Shown one piece after another: positions 44,496 to 57,125 of a DNA stretch of 64,000 nucleotides. The stretch's first letter is position 1, and every line of letters begins with the position of its first letter. The notes under the pieces were generated by a model. The model was given only the letters and a program-made list of their open reading frames with translations, was not told the DNA's origin and did not search any database. The stretch is taken from NCBI RefSeq assembly GCF_002003665.1, contig NZ_JATM01000001.1, positions 310,001 through 374,000 on the forward strand. The letters are read 5' to 3'. This DNA comes from Bombella intestini. Its GTDB lineage: Bacteria; Pseudomonadota; Alphaproteobacteria; Acetobacterales; Acetobacteraceae. The translations under genes were made by a program, and so were the position numbers.

Positions 44496-44948
44496 TCAGT
44501 GACCGGTACTGCCGAAGCCACCATGCCCACGGTCAGTTGTATCAAGGCTGCTGCATTCCTGCCACTGCATTCTCACGACGGGAGCCAGAACACCTTGAGC
44601 AATCCTCATGCCACGTTCGATGACAAACTCCTCTGTGCCTGCATTGATAAGAATAATGCGAATTTCTCCACGATAGTCTTCATCAATGGTACCGGGGCTA
44701 TTGGGAACCATAATACCATGCTTCAACGCCAATCCCGAACGAGGACGTATCTGCAGTTCATAGCCTTCAGGGAGAGCAATACAAAGTCCTGTCGGTACCA
44801 AAGTACGTTCCCCCGGCTTAAGAGACAAAGGTGCCTCTACGGCGGCCTGAAAATCCACTCCTGCCGCACCGGCTGTACCATAAGCGGGTAAGTCCAAACC
44901 TTCAGAATGAGGAAGGCGGAGAATACGGACATTCATAATGTTCGACAT
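44496..44948 (-). CDS. dut: dUTP diphosphatase
   Basis: Hydrolyses dUTP to dUMP, keeping uracil out of DNA. The five trimeric dUTPase motifs are present: [54 protein letters not shown] and the C-terminal arm [14 protein letters not shown] 44948 with GAGGGG upstream is chosen; the open frame runs to a TTG at 44966 and a second ATG lies at 44936. ~150 aa. Follows coaBC after 35 bases. Confidence 0.96.
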   Translation of the reverse strand: MSNIMNVRILRLPHSEGLDLPAYGTAGAAGVDFQAAVEAPLSLKPGERTLVPTGLCIALPEGYELQIRPRSGLALKHGIMVPNSPGTIDEDYRGEIRIILINAGTEEFVIERGMRIAQGVLAPVVRMQWQECSSLDTTDRGHGGFGSTGH

Positions 44949-44983
44949 GGCTTGGCAACCCCTCAAATAAGAATGGGTGACTG

Positions 44984-46171
44984 TTAACCCTGTTTCTGGA
45001 AAAAGGCTACTACCTGCTCAGAAAGACGTTCTGCCAGAGCGGATTTGTCCATTTCAGGCCAATCTTCCGTGCCCATTTCCGTTAGGAATAGAACCTGATT
45101 GCGATGTCCTCCAAAACGATGCTTACTTACATCATTAGCGAGAAGCCAATCACAGCCCTTGCGACGTCTTTTCTGTTCTGCATGCTTCCGGAGATCATCC
45201 GTCTCTGCTGCAAAGCCAATAACAAGAGTAGGGCGCTCCTTCATCTGAGACAATGTCGCCAGAATGTCAGGATTTTCACGAAGTATTAGGGTTGGAGGAC
45301 CGTCAGCAGACTTCTTCATCTTTCGATTGCTGACACTCTCTGGCCGCCAATCGCTGACCGCTGCTACACAAATGGCCGCATCAGCTGGCAGCTGCTCAAG
45401 ACATGCTGCTTTCATGTCTTCTGCTGTCCGCACATTAATCCGCTGTACGGACGGCGGGGTAGGCAATGAGACCGGACCACTTACAAGCCGAACATCTGCA
45501 CCTTTTGCCGCCAGAGCACTCGCAATGGCATATCCTTGAAGACCTGACGAATGGTTGGAAATAAAGCGCACCGGGTCAATCGGCTCAACGGTCGGACCAG
45601 CCGTTACGATAATACGGCGACCAACCAGATCAGTTGTTTTTCCCAAAGATGATCTGACCGCTGCAAGAATCTCATCAAGCTCTGCTAGCCGCCCTGTACC
45701 AGTTTCCCCACATGCTACATTACCATGTGATGGCCCAACACAACGGACACCACGCTGTTGTAGCAAAGAAAGATTTGCCTGAGTGGCAGGATGGCCCCAC
45801 ATATGCGGGTTCATGGCGGGAGCTAGGAGAATAGGGGCCTCTGTAGCCAGAAGAAGGGTTGTTGCCAAATCATCAGCCATCCCATGCGCTATACGGGCTA
45901 TGAGATTGGCTGTCGCCGGGCAGACTAGCACCATATCAGCCGAGCGAGCGAGTGCTATATGCCCGATTTCACTCTCTTGCCCGGGCCGAAACAGTTCATC
46001 ATGAACAGGATTGCCGCATAATGCTTCCAGTGAAAGCGGCGTTACGAATTCTCGTGCTGCTTCTGTCATCACGGGAATGATCTCCATTCCCTCACGCCGC
46101 AACTCTCTGGCAAGATCTAACGCCTTATAGGCAGCAATCCCTCCTCCCAAAATGAGAATGATACGAGACAT
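44984..46171 (-). CDS. coaBC: Bifunctional CoaBC (phosphopantothenoylcysteine decarboxylase/synthase)
   Basis: Carries out two consecutive steps of coenzyme A synthesis. The N-terminal flavin-dependent CoaC decarboxylase has [55 protein letters not shown] and a [11 protein letters not shown] active-site loop. The C-terminal CoaB synthetase has [21 protein letters not shown] and LLANDVSK. 395 aa, as expected. Starts three bases after ubiE. Confidence 0.96.
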   Translation of the reverse strand: MSRIILILGGGIAAYKALDLARELRREGMEIIPVMTEAAREFVTPLSLEALCGNPVHDELFRPGQESEIGHIALARSADMVLVCPATANLIARIAHGMADDLATTLLLATEAPILLAPAMNPHMWGHPATQANLSLLQQRGVRCVGPSHGNVACGETGTGRLAELDEILAAVRSSLGKTTDLVGRRIIVTAGPTVEPIDPVRFISNHSSGLQGYAIASALAAKGADVRLVSGPVSLPTPPSVQRINVRTAEDMKAACLEQLPADAAICVAAVSDWRPESVSNRKMKKSADGPPTLILRENPDILATLSQMKERPTLVIGFAAETDDLRKHAEQKRRRKGCDWLLANDVSKHRFGGHRNQVLFLTEMGTEDWPEMDKSALAERLSEQVVAFFQKQG

Positions 46172-46174
46172 AAA

Positions 46175-46963
46175 TCAAAGCCGCCAACCAGAATGAATGG
46201 CCACAATGCCCCCGGAAAGATTCTGATAGGACACACGCTCCATTCCGGCAGCTCGCATCATACCAGCCAACGTTTCCTGATCAGGGAACATGCGGATACT
46301 CTCAGCAAGATACTGGTAACTCTCTGCATCGCCGGCAATCATCTGGCCCATGCGAGGTAGAACCTGAAATGACCACAGATCATAAATGGCGGACAGAGCA
46401 GCAACATCCACTTTCGAAAATTCAAGACAGAGGAAACGCCCCCCCGGTTTCAAGACACGCCGTACCTCACGCAGGACAGCCTCCTTGTCCGTACAGTTCC
46501 GCAATCCGAACGCCATAGAAACACGATCCATAGACGCATCCGGGAAGGGAAGGGTTTCAGCATCGACAACGCAGACATCCATCTTTCCGATTAGCCCTGC
46601 CTTGATGGCACGTTTCCGACCAACCTCTAGCATCGCTTCGTTAATGTCTGAAAGAACAGCATGACCACCACCACGTCGCAGCCAACCAAATGTGATATCA
46701 CCCGTTCCACCGGCCAGATCGAGTAATTTATGCCCTGGCTGTGGAGAGAGCATGGTCACGAAAATACGCTTCCAAACCCTGTGAATCCCCAGAGACATAG
46801 CATCGTTCATGATGTCGTATTTACCGGCAACACTTTCAAACACCTGCCGGACCAGCGGTTTTTTTTCGCCCCGTGGCACATCACGATAGCCGAAATCAAT
46901 CGTATCAGCCTCAAAATCAGCTGACGAAGAAGAGGAGGTATGGGAAGAATGGTTCTCAGTCAT
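46175..46963 (-). CDS. ubiE: Ubiquinone/menaquinone C-methyltransferase UbiE
   Basis: Adds a methyl group to the quinone ring using SAM. Motifs: VFESVAGKYDIMNDAMSLGIHRVWK, SAM site KLLDLAGGTGDITF, AFGLRNCTDKEAVLREVRRVLKPGGRF and the terminal NLSGGIVAIHSGWR. A Ser/Thr-rich N-terminal stretch (residues ~5-18) is extra. 262 aa. Divergent from mutM with only ~30 bases between starts. ubiB, often next to it in relatives, is absent. Confidence 0.94.
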   Translation of the reverse strand: MTENHSSHTSSSSSADFEADTIDFGYRDVPRGEKKPLVRQVFESVAGKYDIMNDAMSLGIHRVWKRIFVTMLSPQPGHKLLDLAGGTGDITFGWLRRGGGHAVLSDINEAMLEVGRKRAIKAGLIGKMDVCVVDAETLPFPDASMDRVSMAFGLRNCTDKEAVLREVRRVLKPGGRFLCLEFSKVDVAALSAIYDLWSFQVLPRMGQMIAGDAESYQYLAESIRMFPDQETLAGMMRAAGMERVSYQNLSGGIVAIHSGWRL

Positions 46964-46992
46964 ACATCCTCGTTATCTCATTGCGGATATTT

Positions 46993-47847
46993 ATGCCAGA
47001 ACTCCCGGAAGTTGAAACCATCCTCCAGAGCATGAAATCAGTCTTGGAAGGGCAGACCCTATCATCCATAGATGTCAATCGGCTGGATTTACGCCTACCT
47101 TTCCCATCAGGGCTGTCCACCATACCGCTACATCAACCGATCATACGGCTGCGACGTCGTGCTAAATACATTCTTATTGATTTCCAACATGATTGGACCA
47201 TCCTCATACATCTAGGTATGTCCGGCAGACTGTTCATTAACCATGCAGGAGAGAATCTTCCCCCTCGTAAGCATGAGCACCTTGTTCTTTGGACGGGAAA
47301 CAAGTGCCGTATTGCTCTCGTTGATCCCAGACGGTTCGGCATGGTCTGTCTCTTTCAAACAAAGAAGGAGGGGCAACAGCCACAGCTGGCTCATCTGGGT
47401 ATCGAACCACTCTCCAGCCACTTTACGGTACAAGCTCTTGCAGAAGCTCTTGCCACAACCCGCATGCCCATCAAAAACGCCCTGTTAGACCAACGCCGTA
47501 TTGTTGGGCTGGGAAATATTTACGTTTGTGAAGCCTTATTTAAGGCGCACATTCATCCCCAAAGAGCAGCGAATAGTTTGGACAAAAAAGAAATGAAGCG
47601 CCTCCATGGTTTCATTGTGGAGATACTTCAGGCCGCTATTGCAGCGGGAGGTTCTACCCTCAGGGATTATGTCCACACAGATGGCCAGCCCGGCGCCTTT
47701 CAGAACTTACACCTCGTATATGGCAGAGAAGGGGAATGCTGCCCAATTTGCCTAACAAAAGGACGCTCTGTCCCTGTGCAACGCATAACACAAAGCAGCC
47801 GATCCACGTTTTTCTGTCCACACTGCCAGAAAAATCCGCATAAGTGA
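46993..47847 (+). CDS. mutM: Formamidopyrimidine-DNA glycosylase MutM
   Basis: Removes 8-oxoguanine and other oxidised purines and cuts the resulting site. The start MPELPEVETI holds the catalytic Pro and Glu, and RRRAKYILID supplies the conserved Lys. The H2TH domain contains DQRRIVGLGNIYVCEALF, and the C-terminal zinc finger has CCPICLTKG...FFCPHCQK. ATG 46993 is fixed by the N-terminal Pro; the open frame runs upstream to 46873. 284 aa. rpsT follows. Confidence 0.96.
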   Translation: MPELPEVETILQSMKSVLEGQTLSSIDVNRLDLRLPFPSGLSTIPLHQPIIRLRRRAKYILIDFQHDWTILIHLGMSGRLFINHAGENLPPRKHEHLVLWTGNKCRIALVDPRRFGMVCLFQTKKEGQQPQLAHLGIEPLSSHFTVQALAEALATTRMPIKNALLDQRRIVGLGNIYVCEALFKAHIHPQRAANSLDKKEMKRLHGFIVEILQAAIAAGGSTLRDYVHTDGQPGAFQNLHLVYGREGECCPICLTKGRSVPVQRITQSSRSTFFCPHCQKNPHK

Positions 47848-47879
47848 TCTATCATCGTTATCGAACATAAAGACAATGC

Positions 47880-47908
47880 TTGACGTAATGCTGGCATGGG
47901 GGTAGAGG
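47880..47908 (+). promoter_or_regulatory. Possible rpsT promoter
   Basis: TTGACG (47880-47885), 17 bases, TAGAGG (47903-47908), about 48 bases before the rpsT ATG. The -35 is strong and the -10 weak. Confidence 0.45.
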
Positions 47909-47955
47909 AGCAGACATTATTTTTTAGCGAACTATCCGCAGGAAACCTGAAGCCC

Positions 47956-48228
47956 ATGGCAAACAACGCATCTGCCCGTAAACGCATCCGTCAGAACGAG
48001 CGCCGCCGTCTGCGCAACGCTTCTCGTCTGTCCCGTATGCGTACCTTCATCAAGAATGTTGAGAAGGCTATCCTGTCCGGCGACAAGACAGCAGCAGCTG
48101 AAGCACTGCGCGCCGCTCAGCCTGAGATGCAGCGTGCAGCTGGTAAGGGCGTGATTTCCCGCAATACGGTCAGCCGCAAGATCTCTCGCTTGTCTGCCCG
48201 TATCAAATCCCTTGCCGCCGCTGCCTGA
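47956..48228 (+). CDS. rpsT: 30S ribosomal protein S20
   Basis: An early-assembling 30S protein made of three long helices. The sequence [32 protein letters not shown] is the family N-terminus and sets the start at ATG 47956. The C-terminal helix is [23 protein letters not shown]. 90 aa, very basic. It is in its usual alphaproteobacterial place directly before dnaA. Confidence 0.97.
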   Translation: MANNASARKRIRQNERRRLRNASRLSRMRTFIKNVEKAILSGDKTAAAEALRAAQPEMQRAAGKGVISRNTVSRKISRLSARIKSLAAAA

Positions 48229-48284
48229 TCAACTGATCAAAGCAGAATGGCCCGCTTCGTCAGGAATGATGAAGCGGTTCTGGG

Positions 48285-48311
48285 CGCGCCCGCTGGGCGC
48301 GTTCTTTTTTT
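48285..48311 (+). terminator. Terminator after rpsT
   Basis: CGCGCCC (48285-48291), GCT, GGGCGCG (48295-48301) followed by TTCTTTTTTT. Confidence 0.92.
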
Positions 48312-48412
48312 GCCGCCCGTAGGGAACGAAGGTAATGCAACCCTGAACAGGCTTTCCCTTCCATGAAGGTTAAGGTAGTGTGACGGGATATCTACCACAC
48401 CGGCAAAAACAC

Positions 48413-48442
48413 TTGATTACCCCTTCCAGCGGGTTCTACCCT
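48413..48442 (+). promoter_or_regulatory. Possible dnaA promoter
   Basis: TTGATT (48413-48418), 18 bases, TACCCT (48437-48442), about 40 bases before the proposed GTG start. I saw no clear DnaA boxes in 48229-48482. Confidence 0.35.
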
Positions 48443-48482
48443 AGCTGAAGGTTTGCCAGACTACAAAGTACGGAGATCAGAA

Positions 48483-49961
48483 GTGGAAAAAGCTCAGTCC
48501 CAGGACGCTGCTATGGCCTCTTCTGATGGTTCTTCCCTCAAAATATCTTGGTTACGCATCTGCGACCGTCTGAAAAGTGAGGTCGGTGATGTGGAGTATC
48601 GGATGTGGATCCAGCGCATCACCTTGGGGCCGCTGGATGATGATGAAATCACACTCTACTTGCCGGAACGTTTCCTGAGAGATTGGGTCCGGGCACAATA
48701 TGGCCAGCGTCTTCAGTCTTTGTGGCGAGAAGAAAACCCGGTTGTTCAGCATGTCGAACTCCGTATCGACAAAAAGGCACAACGTGCGGCGGCTATGGAT
48801 AGTCTACCACAGGCTAGTGGTGACGGTGTCGCTCGCAGCTCTTCCATCAGCGCTATAGCCAATGAAGACGCTGCCGCTTTGGAACGTGAAGAGGCGACTA
48901 TAGCTGCGCCCACTTCAACAAATGAAGTTCGGAACGATCTGGCTGTCCCGCTGGACCGGCGTTTTACGTTCGATAATTTCGTTGTCGGCAAGCCTAATGA
49001 ATTTGCCTACGCCTGCGCAGGGCGTGTAGCTGACCATCCAGCTAGCCCTGGCTTTAATCCCCTTTTCCTTTATGGCGGGGTAGGTCTTGGCAAGACGCAT
49101 CTCATGCATGCTATTGGTCTTAAGTTGATTGAACGGGGGAATATTTCGGTCGCCTACATGTCCGCCGAAAAATTTATGTACCGTTTCATCGCTTCCATGC
49201 AGTCCAAATCTCAGATGGAATTCAAGGAGCAGCTCCGGTCGGTCGATGTGCTGATGATCGATGATCTGCAGTTCCTGATTGGGAAAAACAGTACGCAGGA
49301 AGAATTTTTCCATACATTTAATGCGCTGGTAGATGCTGGACGGCAGATCATCGTTAGTGCTGATAAGAGTCCCTCAGATCTTTCTGGTCTGGAAGACAGG
49401 CTCCGCACACGACTTGGCTGCGGTATGGTGGCGGATATTCATGCCACAACGTTCGAGTTGCGAATTTCCATTCTGGAAGCGAAAGCCAAAGCCTCTGGAA
49501 CGCCAGTTCCCCCTAAGGTTCTGGAGTATTTGGCCCATAAAATTACCACCAATGTCCGGGAGCTGGAAGGGGCCCTAAATCGCCTCATTGCACATGCCGA
49601 TCTCGTTGGTCGCCCTGTGACACTGGAATCGACACAGGATGTCCTGAAGGACATGCTCAAAGCTCATGAGCGCCGTGTTACGATTGATGAGATTCAGCGT
49701 AAGGTAGCGGAACATTTTAATATCCGCCTGACGGATATGTCCTCTGCTCGCCGCGCTCGAGCCGTAGCCCGTCCTCGGCAAATTGCCATGTATCTGGCTA
49801 AACAACTTACAAGCCGGAGCTTGCCAGAAATTGGTCGTAAATTTGGTAATCGAGACCATACAACCGTCATGCACGCTGTAAACCGCATTTCGGAATTAAT
49901 GGAGCAGGACCCCGGGCTAGCCGAAAGCGTTGAACTGCTTCGCCATATGCTAGAAAGCTGA
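48483..49961 (+). CDS. dnaA: Chromosomal replication initiator DnaA
   Basis: Binds DnaA boxes and melts the origin. Domain I (SWLRICDRLKSEVGDVEYRMWIQRI) and a variable domain II lead to the AAA+ domain with Walker A GGVGLGKTH (residues ~198-206), DVLMIDDLQFL and the sensor region LRTRLGCGMVADI. Domain IV ends in the DNA-binding FGNRDHTTVMHAVNRI. GTG 48483 with CGGAG upstream is preferred; a TTG at 48453 lies too near the likely promoter. 492 aa. First of dnaA-dnaN-recF-gyrB. Confidence 0.96.
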   Translation: MEKAQSQDAAMASSDGSSLKISWLRICDRLKSEVGDVEYRMWIQRITLGPLDDDEITLYLPERFLRDWVRAQYGQRLQSLWREENPVVQHVELRIDKKAQRAAAMDSLPQASGDGVARSSSISAIANEDAAALEREEATIAAPTSTNEVRNDLAVPLDRRFTFDNFVVGKPNEFAYACAGRVADHPASPGFNPLFLYGGVGLGKTHLMHAIGLKLIERGNISVAYMSAEKFMYRFIASMQSKSQMEFKEQLRSVDVLMIDDLQFLIGKNSTQEEFFHTFNALVDAGRQIIVSADKSPSDLSGLEDRLRTRLGCGMVADIHATTFELRISILEAKAKASGTPVPPKVLEYLAHKITTNVRELEGALNRLIAHADLVGRPVTLESTQDVLKDMLKAHERRVTIDEIQRKVAEHFNIRLTDMSSARRARAVARPRQIAMYLAKQLTSRSLPEIGRKFGNRDHTTVMHAVNRISELMEQDPGLAESVELLRHMLES

Positions 49962-50035
49962 AGATGGCTTTTCAAACATGTTCTTATTTTGCTAGAGAGA
50001 CATATTACTCTTCCCGATAAGGCTTTGGGGTTGTC

Positions 50036-51160
50036 ATGAAGTTCACGGTTGATCGCGCGCCGCTCCTGCGTGCATTGTCTCACATTCAGGGTGTAGCTGA
50101 AAAACGGAACACCATCCCCATTCTCGCCAACGTGCTGATGGAGCATGACGGTGAAGTTCTACGTCTAACAGCAACGGATATGGAAATTGCCGTTGTTGAG
50201 GAAATTCCTTCTGAAGCCACGCAGGCAGGCTCAGTCACCGTTCCTGCTGCTGTCCTTTTTGAGATTGTCCGTAAACTCACTGACGGTTCATTGATTGAGT
50301 TTACGCAGACAGATGCGGAGAGCCCCCTACAGTTGAGGGCTGGACGGTATGAAACAAGCTTGAATGTTCTACCTGTAGATGACTTCCCAGCCATGGTTGC
50401 TGGCGATCTTCCTCACCATTTCACCATTCAGGGAGGTGATCTAAGGGGGCTGATTGACCGCACTCGCTTTGCCATGTCTAATGAGGAAACCCGTTACTAC
50501 TTAAACGGCATCTATCTCCATATTGTACTGGAGGGGAAGAAAAACTACCTGAGAGCTGTTGCCACCGATGGGCACCGGCTGGCCAAGGTTGATGTTCCTG
50601 CACCTTTTGGTGTCAAAGAAATGCCAGGGATCATCGTTCCACGCAAAACAGTTACAGAGGTTCGGAAATTACTGGACAATGATGGAGCTTCTGTAGAAGT
50701 AGCTCTGTCCGAGACACGCATACAGTTCCGCATCGGCTCCATTCTTCTGACGTCCAAATTGGTGGATGGCACTTTCCCGGAATATAGCCGAGTCATCCCC
50801 CAGTCCAATTCACGCCTCTTGCGGGTTACCAAACAGGACCTCGCAGCAGCTGTAGGGCGGGTAGCGGCCATCAGTCAGGAGCGTCATCGCCCTGTTAAAC
50901 TGACCATCACCAAGGATCATCTAACTCTTTCAGCTACCAGCCCCGATCAGGGGATCGCTCAGGAAGAATTGGATGAGAATAGCGTCACTTATGGTGGTGA
51001 TGACATGGAGATTGGCTTCCAAGCTCGGTATCTGACAGATATTACGGATCAGATTGATGTTGAGGCCGAATTTGCCTTTGCAGATAGCTCGTCCCCAACA
51101 TTGATCCGCGATACTAGTCAGCCAGCAGCTCTATACGTTCTTATGCCCATCCGGGTTTAA
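50036..51160 (+). CDS. dnaN: DNA polymerase III beta sliding clamp
   Basis: Ring-shaped processivity clamp. Three repeated clamp domains are evident: MKFTVDRAPLLRALSHIQGVAEKRNTIPILANV at the start, LIDRTRFAMSNEETRYYLNGIYL in the middle, and a C-terminus ending ALYVLMPIRV that is typical for the dimer surface. 374 aa. It follows dnaA by 74 bases and recF comes 10 bases later. Confidence 0.97.
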   Translation: MKFTVDRAPLLRALSHIQGVAEKRNTIPILANVLMEHDGEVLRLTATDMEIAVVEEIPSEATQAGSVTVPAAVLFEIVRKLTDGSLIEFTQTDAESPLQLRAGRYETSLNVLPVDDFPAMVAGDLPHHFTIQGGDLRGLIDRTRFAMSNEETRYYLNGIYLHIVLEGKKNYLRAVATDGHRLAKVDVPAPFGVKEMPGIIVPRKTVTEVRKLLDNDGASVEVALSETRIQFRIGSILLTSKLVDGTFPEYSRVIPQSNSRLLRVTKQDLAAAVGRVAAISQERHRPVKLTITKDHLTLSATSPDQGIAQEELDENSVTYGGDDMEIGFQARYLTDITDQIDVEAEFAFADSSSPTLIRDTSQPAALYVLMPIRV

Positions 51161-51169
51161 ACGATTTCC

Positions 51170-52270
51170 TTGAACCTGCAACGTCTGACATTAACGGATT
51201 TTCGTAATTACAGACGTTGCGTCTGGGAGCCATCAACAGCCCTGTCTGTCCTAACGGGGGAAAATGGCAGCGGCAAAACCAACTTTCTAGAAGCTCTCTC
51301 TCTACTTGCTCCGGGGCGAGGGCTTTTAGGGTCACCGGCTCATGTACTGCCCCGTTATGGGGCAACTCATTGGGGTATCGCCGCCCATCTTGATAGAAAT
51401 GGACAACAGTTCCAATTATCTACTGGTCTAGCAGAGGGGCGGGGACGGCGTATCTTTCTCCTTGATGGTGAACGGACCAAAACACTCTCAGAAATTGCCC
51501 ATTTATATTCTTGCGTCTGGTTAACACCGCAAATGGAGCGCCTCTTTCTGGAAGGCGCCTCCAGCCGTAGGCGTTTTCTAGACCGGTTAACCGTGGCGCT
51601 TCTTCCTGATCATACCCAACAGCTTATGGCCCATGAACGTTCCGTCATGAGTCGGAACCGTGTCCTTTTAGAACAACCCCACGAAACCGCTTGGTTGACC
51701 TCATTGGAGGAATCTATAAGCCGCCATGCCGTTGCAGCTACTGCGGCTCGTCTGCACCTTGTCGAAACGCTGGCTGAAACCCCCTTCGGTAATGAATCCT
51801 TTCCTCAAACCACTTTGAACCTACATTGCCCCGTTGCCGCCGCTCTGAGGACCAGTCCAGCGCTGGAGGTCGAAGACAGGCTACGTCATGCCTTGCAACA
51901 GTCACGGGAGCAGGACCGATCCCGTAAAAGCACATCTATCGGGGCGCATAAGGCAGATATAACTCTGCAGGATTCCATGACTGGCCGTGAAGCATCTCAG
52001 TCTAGTAGTGGACAAAAGAAAATTATGCTCCTCAGCATCATCCTGTCGCACGCTTATGCCATCAGCAGAATTTGGGGACATGCTCCGGTCATCTTATTGG
52101 ATGAACCCTTAACCCATCTTGATGAGCGTCGCCGTATCATTCTGATGGAAAGTCTTTCCGCTCTGCAAACAACAACCATCTTGACTGGAACGGAAGCAGA
52201 ACTTTTTGCTCCCATCAAAAAAGCTGCCTCTTTCTTTCACATTCATGATGACACTCTCCATCCAGCATAA
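51170..52270 (+). CDS. recF: DNA replication and repair protein RecF
   Basis: An SMC-like ATPase that helps RecOR load RecA at gaps. LTLTDFRNYR starts the protein, Walker A is GENGSGKTNFLEALS, the ABC-type signature is SSSGQKKIMLLSIILS and Walker B is VILLDEPLTHLD. The only sensible start is TTG at 51170; there is no strong ribosome site, so low-level or coupled translation after dnaN is likely. 366 aa. Confidence 0.95.
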   Translation: MNLQRLTLTDFRNYRRCVWEPSTALSVLTGENGSGKTNFLEALSLLAPGRGLLGSPAHVLPRYGATHWGIAAHLDRNGQQFQLSTGLAEGRGRRIFLLDGERTKTLSEIAHLYSCVWLTPQMERLFLEGASSRRRFLDRLTVALLPDHTQQLMAHERSVMSRNRVLLEQPHETAWLTSLEESISRHAVAATAARLHLVETLAETPFGNESFPQTTLNLHCPVAAALRTSPALEVEDRLRHALQQSREQDRSRKSTSIGAHKADITLQDSMTGREASQSSSGQKKIMLLSIILSHAYAISRIWGHAPVILLDEPLTHLDERRRIILMESLSALQTTTILTGTEAELFAPIKKAASFFHIHDDTLHPA

Positions 52271-52388
52271 CTGAATGGGGATACGGCACTTTTCTTACGG
52301 TTTTCGGGATAACACGGGCGACAGCACTGGTCAGGAAAGGGTTCTGACAGTATATTCGCTTATCAGAGCTCTCAGCTAACCGGAGTAA

Positions 52389-55746
<3,358 letters not shown>

Positions 55747-55796
55747 AGATTTTTTACACGCTAAGCCTGTTCAAGTACCCTAAGGAGACCTGACCT

Positions 55797-57125
55797 ATGA
55801 GTTCTACAACTACTGCCGTCATTTTGGCTGCCGGTATGGGAACACGCATGAAGTCTCGGCTCCCCAAAGCCATGCAGCGTCTGGGAAATCGTCCCATGAT
55901 CTGGCATCTCATCGAAACAGCCCGACAAATTGTTGATCGTATTGTTGTTGTCATCGGGCCGGGCATGGATGAACTAGCCCAGCAAGTTTCTCCTCACGAG
56001 ACAGTCATTCAGTATGATCGTTTAGGGACGGGCCATGCTGCCAAAATAGGCGTGGATATACTGCATGACGGTAGAGCCATTATTCTGTATGCAGATAATC
56101 CCCTACTAACAGCAAATACGATGCAACGCTTGCTAAATGCTCATGACGAGGGGCATGCCTTGTCACTCTTGGGTATGCGCCCTGTAGTAGCAGGTCATTA
56201 TGGTAGGATCGTAACGAGAGTAGATGGGCAAGTAGAGCGTATTGTTGAGTTCAAAGATGCTTCTGAAGCAGAGCGCAGTATTACGCTTTGTAACGCTGGC
56301 ATGATGTGTGCAGATGTTACTCACCTTAAAAACTGGCTGAACAACATTACTCCCGAAAATGCCCAAAACGAATACTACCTGACAGATATTGTTGCTCTGG
56401 CAGCTAAACAAGGGCCGGTCAGTTGCGTAGAAGGAACTGAAGAAGAACTGGCGGGTATTAACTCTCGTGCCGAACTGGCACAAGCAGAAAACCGCCTTCA
56501 GCAAAGATTAAGACAGAACGCCCTAGAACAGGGGGCAACTCTTATTGACCCCTCAAGCATCTTCCTTGATCCTGATACAATCATTGCTCGTGATGTCGTG
56601 ATTGAGCCCAATGTGTTTATCGGGCCGGGCGTTACTCTGGAAGAAGGTTGCGTAATCCGTGCCTTTTCCCATCTGGAGGGCTGCCTTGTGAAGAAGGGAG
56701 CTACGATTGGCCCCTATGCCCGGTTACGTCCTGGCACAGTTTGCCGTGAAAATAGTCATATCGGTAATTTCGTGGAACTCAAAAACACCGATCTAGGCGT
56801 TGGTAGCAAAGTGAATCATCTGACTTACTTGGGTGATACTAAAGTAGGAAAGATGAGCAATATCGGAGCTGGTAGTATTACCTGCAATTATGATGGTGTC
56901 TTCAAACATAGAACCACCATTGGCAACAATTGCTTCATCGGCTCTAACAGCGTCATGGTAGCACCGGTTCAAATCGAAGATGACGCCATGACAGCTGCTG
57001 GTAGCGTCATTACACAGGCCGTGCCATCTGGTGCTCTTGCATTCGGGCGGGCACGGCAAGAGAATAAGGCAGGCAAGGGGAGAGCCCTTCAGCAGGCACT
57101 CCAGAAAAAGAAGGAACAGGGCTGA
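55797..57125 (+). CDS. glmU: Bifunctional GlmU (N-acetyltransferase/uridyltransferase)
   Basis: Makes UDP-N-acetylglucosamine for peptidoglycan and LPS. The N-terminal uridyltransferase has VILAAGMGTRMKSRLPKAM and DRLGTGHAAK. A C-terminal left-handed beta helix with hexapeptide repeats acts as the acetyltransferase (KVNHLTYLGDTKVGKMSNIGAG, then TCNYDG). AAGGAG stands before the ATG. 442 aa, slightly short of E. coli. The stop overlaps glmS by one base. Confidence 0.97.
   Translation: MSSTTTAVILAAGMGTRMKSRLPKAMQRLGNRPMIWHLIETARQIVDRIVVVIGPGMDELAQQVSPHETVIQYDRLGTGHAAKIGVDILHDGRAIILYADNPLLTANTMQRLLNAHDEGHALSLLGMRPVVAGHYGRIVTRVDGQVERIVEFKDASEAERSITLCNAGMMCADVTHLKNWLNNITPENAQNEYYLTDIVALAAKQGPVSCVEGTEEELAGINSRAELAQAENRLQQRLRQNALEQGATLIDPSSIFLDPDTIIARDVVIEPNVFIGPGVTLEEGCVIRAFSHLEGCLVKKGATIGPYARLRPGTVCRENSHIGNFVELKNTDLGVGSKVNHLTYLGDTKVGKMSNIGAGSITCNYDGVFKHRTTIGNNCFIGSNSVMVAPVQIEDDAMTAAGSVITQAVPSGALAFGRARQENKAGKGRALQQALQKKKEQG

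Noticed and set aside
48374-48400. GGTAG-TGTG ... CTACC-ACAC pattern upstream of dnaA that could form a pseudoknot
   Set aside because: Arms of four to five bases are too short to support; likely chance.
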